This document shows, piece after piece, positions 5,048 through 5,411 of a stretch of DNA of 5,411 nt. The notes beneath the pieces were generated by a model. That model had not been told where the DNA came from. It searched no databases and was given only the letters and a program-made list of their open reading frames with translations. The stretch comes from Burkholderiales bacterium (GTDB lineage: Bacteria > Pseudomonadota > Gammaproteobacteria > Burkholderiales > SG8-39). The stretch spans positions 1-5,411 of the forward strand of contig JAQSVY010000125.1 in assembly GCA_029266935.1 (NCBI GenBank). The letters are read 5' to 3'. Position 1 is the first letter of the stretch; each line of letters opens with the position of its first letter. The translations under genes and the position numbers were made by a program.

Positions 5048-5411
5048 TGTTTACCCGCCACTTCGCGCACTGGCCGCCAGGCAAGCCGAAGACGCTCGAA
5101 GTGCCGCGTACCACCGTGGTCCACAATCTCGAGAGCGTCGCCGCGCGCTCTCCCGAGTCGGTCGCCATTGACTACTACGGCAGCCGTATGACCTATGCCG
5201 AGCTCAAGCGCGAGGTCGAGGCGCTTGCGGGGTACTTGCAGCAGCGCTGCGGTGTGGCGAAAGGCGACCGCGTGCTGCTTTACCTGCAGAACTCGCCGCA
5301 GTTCGTGATCGGCTACTACGCGGTGATGCGCGCCGACGCGGTCGTGGTCCCGGTCAATCCCATGAACCGCACCGAGGAGCTGCGCCACTACGTCTCGGAT
5401 TCCGACGCCAC
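5047..5411 (+). CDS. Acyl-CoA synthetase (AMP-forming), N-terminal part, cut by window
   Basis: Begins with GTG at 5047-5049, whose first G is the last base of the racemase TAG. The frame is open to the right edge (121 complete codons, about a fifth to a quarter of a usual 500-560-residue ligase). The start MFTRHFAHWPPG is of a type I recall from betaproteobacterial acyl-CoA ligases. It is followed by the canonical N-terminal pattern of the ANL superfamily: TYAELKREVEALAGYL (49-64), GVAKGDRVLLYLQNSPQFV (69-87) and the segment VVVPVNPMNRTEEL (99-112). The AMP-binding P-loop and the catalytic C-terminal lysine lie beyond the window. Such enzymes adenylate a carboxylic acid with ATP and transfer it to CoA. 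No Shine-Dalgarno precedes the GTG, so reinitiation by ribosomes finishing the racemase is likely. Fatty or aromatic acids are both possible substrates. Confidence 0.9.
   Translation, partial: MFTRHFAHWPPGKPKTLEVPRTTVVHNLESVAARSPESVAIDYYGSRMTYAELKREVEALAGYLQQRCGVAKGDRVLLYLQNSPQFVIGYYAVMRADAVVVPVNPMNRTEELRHYVSDSDA

Overview
The window is GC-rich, with strong G/C bias at third codon positions. The protein sequences resemble those of Betaproteobacteria (Burkholderiales or relatives), especially the CoA-ligase N-terminus, the HEFAG-type alpha/beta hydrolase and the short lipoprotein family. The lineage is an inference from remembered protein style, not from a database search. It looks like an ordinary chromosomal catabolic region. 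I see no tRNA, rRNA, CRISPR array, transposase or phage gene.

Layout from left to right. (1) Positions 1-641, minus strand: the N-terminal two thirds of a zinc-independent MDR-family NAD(P)H:quinone oxidoreductase, cut by the window edge. (2) An 18-bp AT-rich gap (642-659) holds the control region for two divergent genes, neither with a visible Shine-Dalgarno. (3) Positions 660-2326, plus strand: a tight two-gene operon of an alpha/beta hydrolase and a crotonase-fold enoyl-CoA hydratase/isomerase-like protein, coupled by a TTGA stop/start overlap with a good ribosome binding site. (4) Positions 2313-3545, minus strand: a two-part predicted lipoprotein of unknown role that converges on the crotonase gene and overlaps its 3' end by 14 bp. 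(5) Positions 3546-3964: about 420 bp without a convincing gene. It carries two clear inverted repeats near the lipoprotein start and one weak, possibly degenerate minus-strand reading frame. (6) Positions 3965-5047, plus strand: a full-length enolase-superfamily protein very close in length and motifs to mandelate racemase. (7) From 5047 to the right edge: the N-terminus of an acyl-CoA synthetase whose GTG start shares its first base with the racemase stop codon.

The enzymes fit the catabolism of organic acids. A racemase-like enzyme acts on a 2-hydroxy (or related) carboxylate, a CoA ligase activates an acid, a crotonase acts on an acyl-CoA, and a hydrolase and an oxidoreductase sit nearby. 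No substrate can be read from the sequence.

The most interesting point is in the racemase-like protein. Every metal ligand and the His/Asp dyad of mandelate racemase are present, but the second lysine of the KxK motif is arginine. Other points are a crotonase lacking one of the two classical catalytic glutamates, a hairpin that would enclose the lipoprotein start codon, and an apparent fusion of two lipoprotein modules. I did not find evidence of a wholly new biological system.
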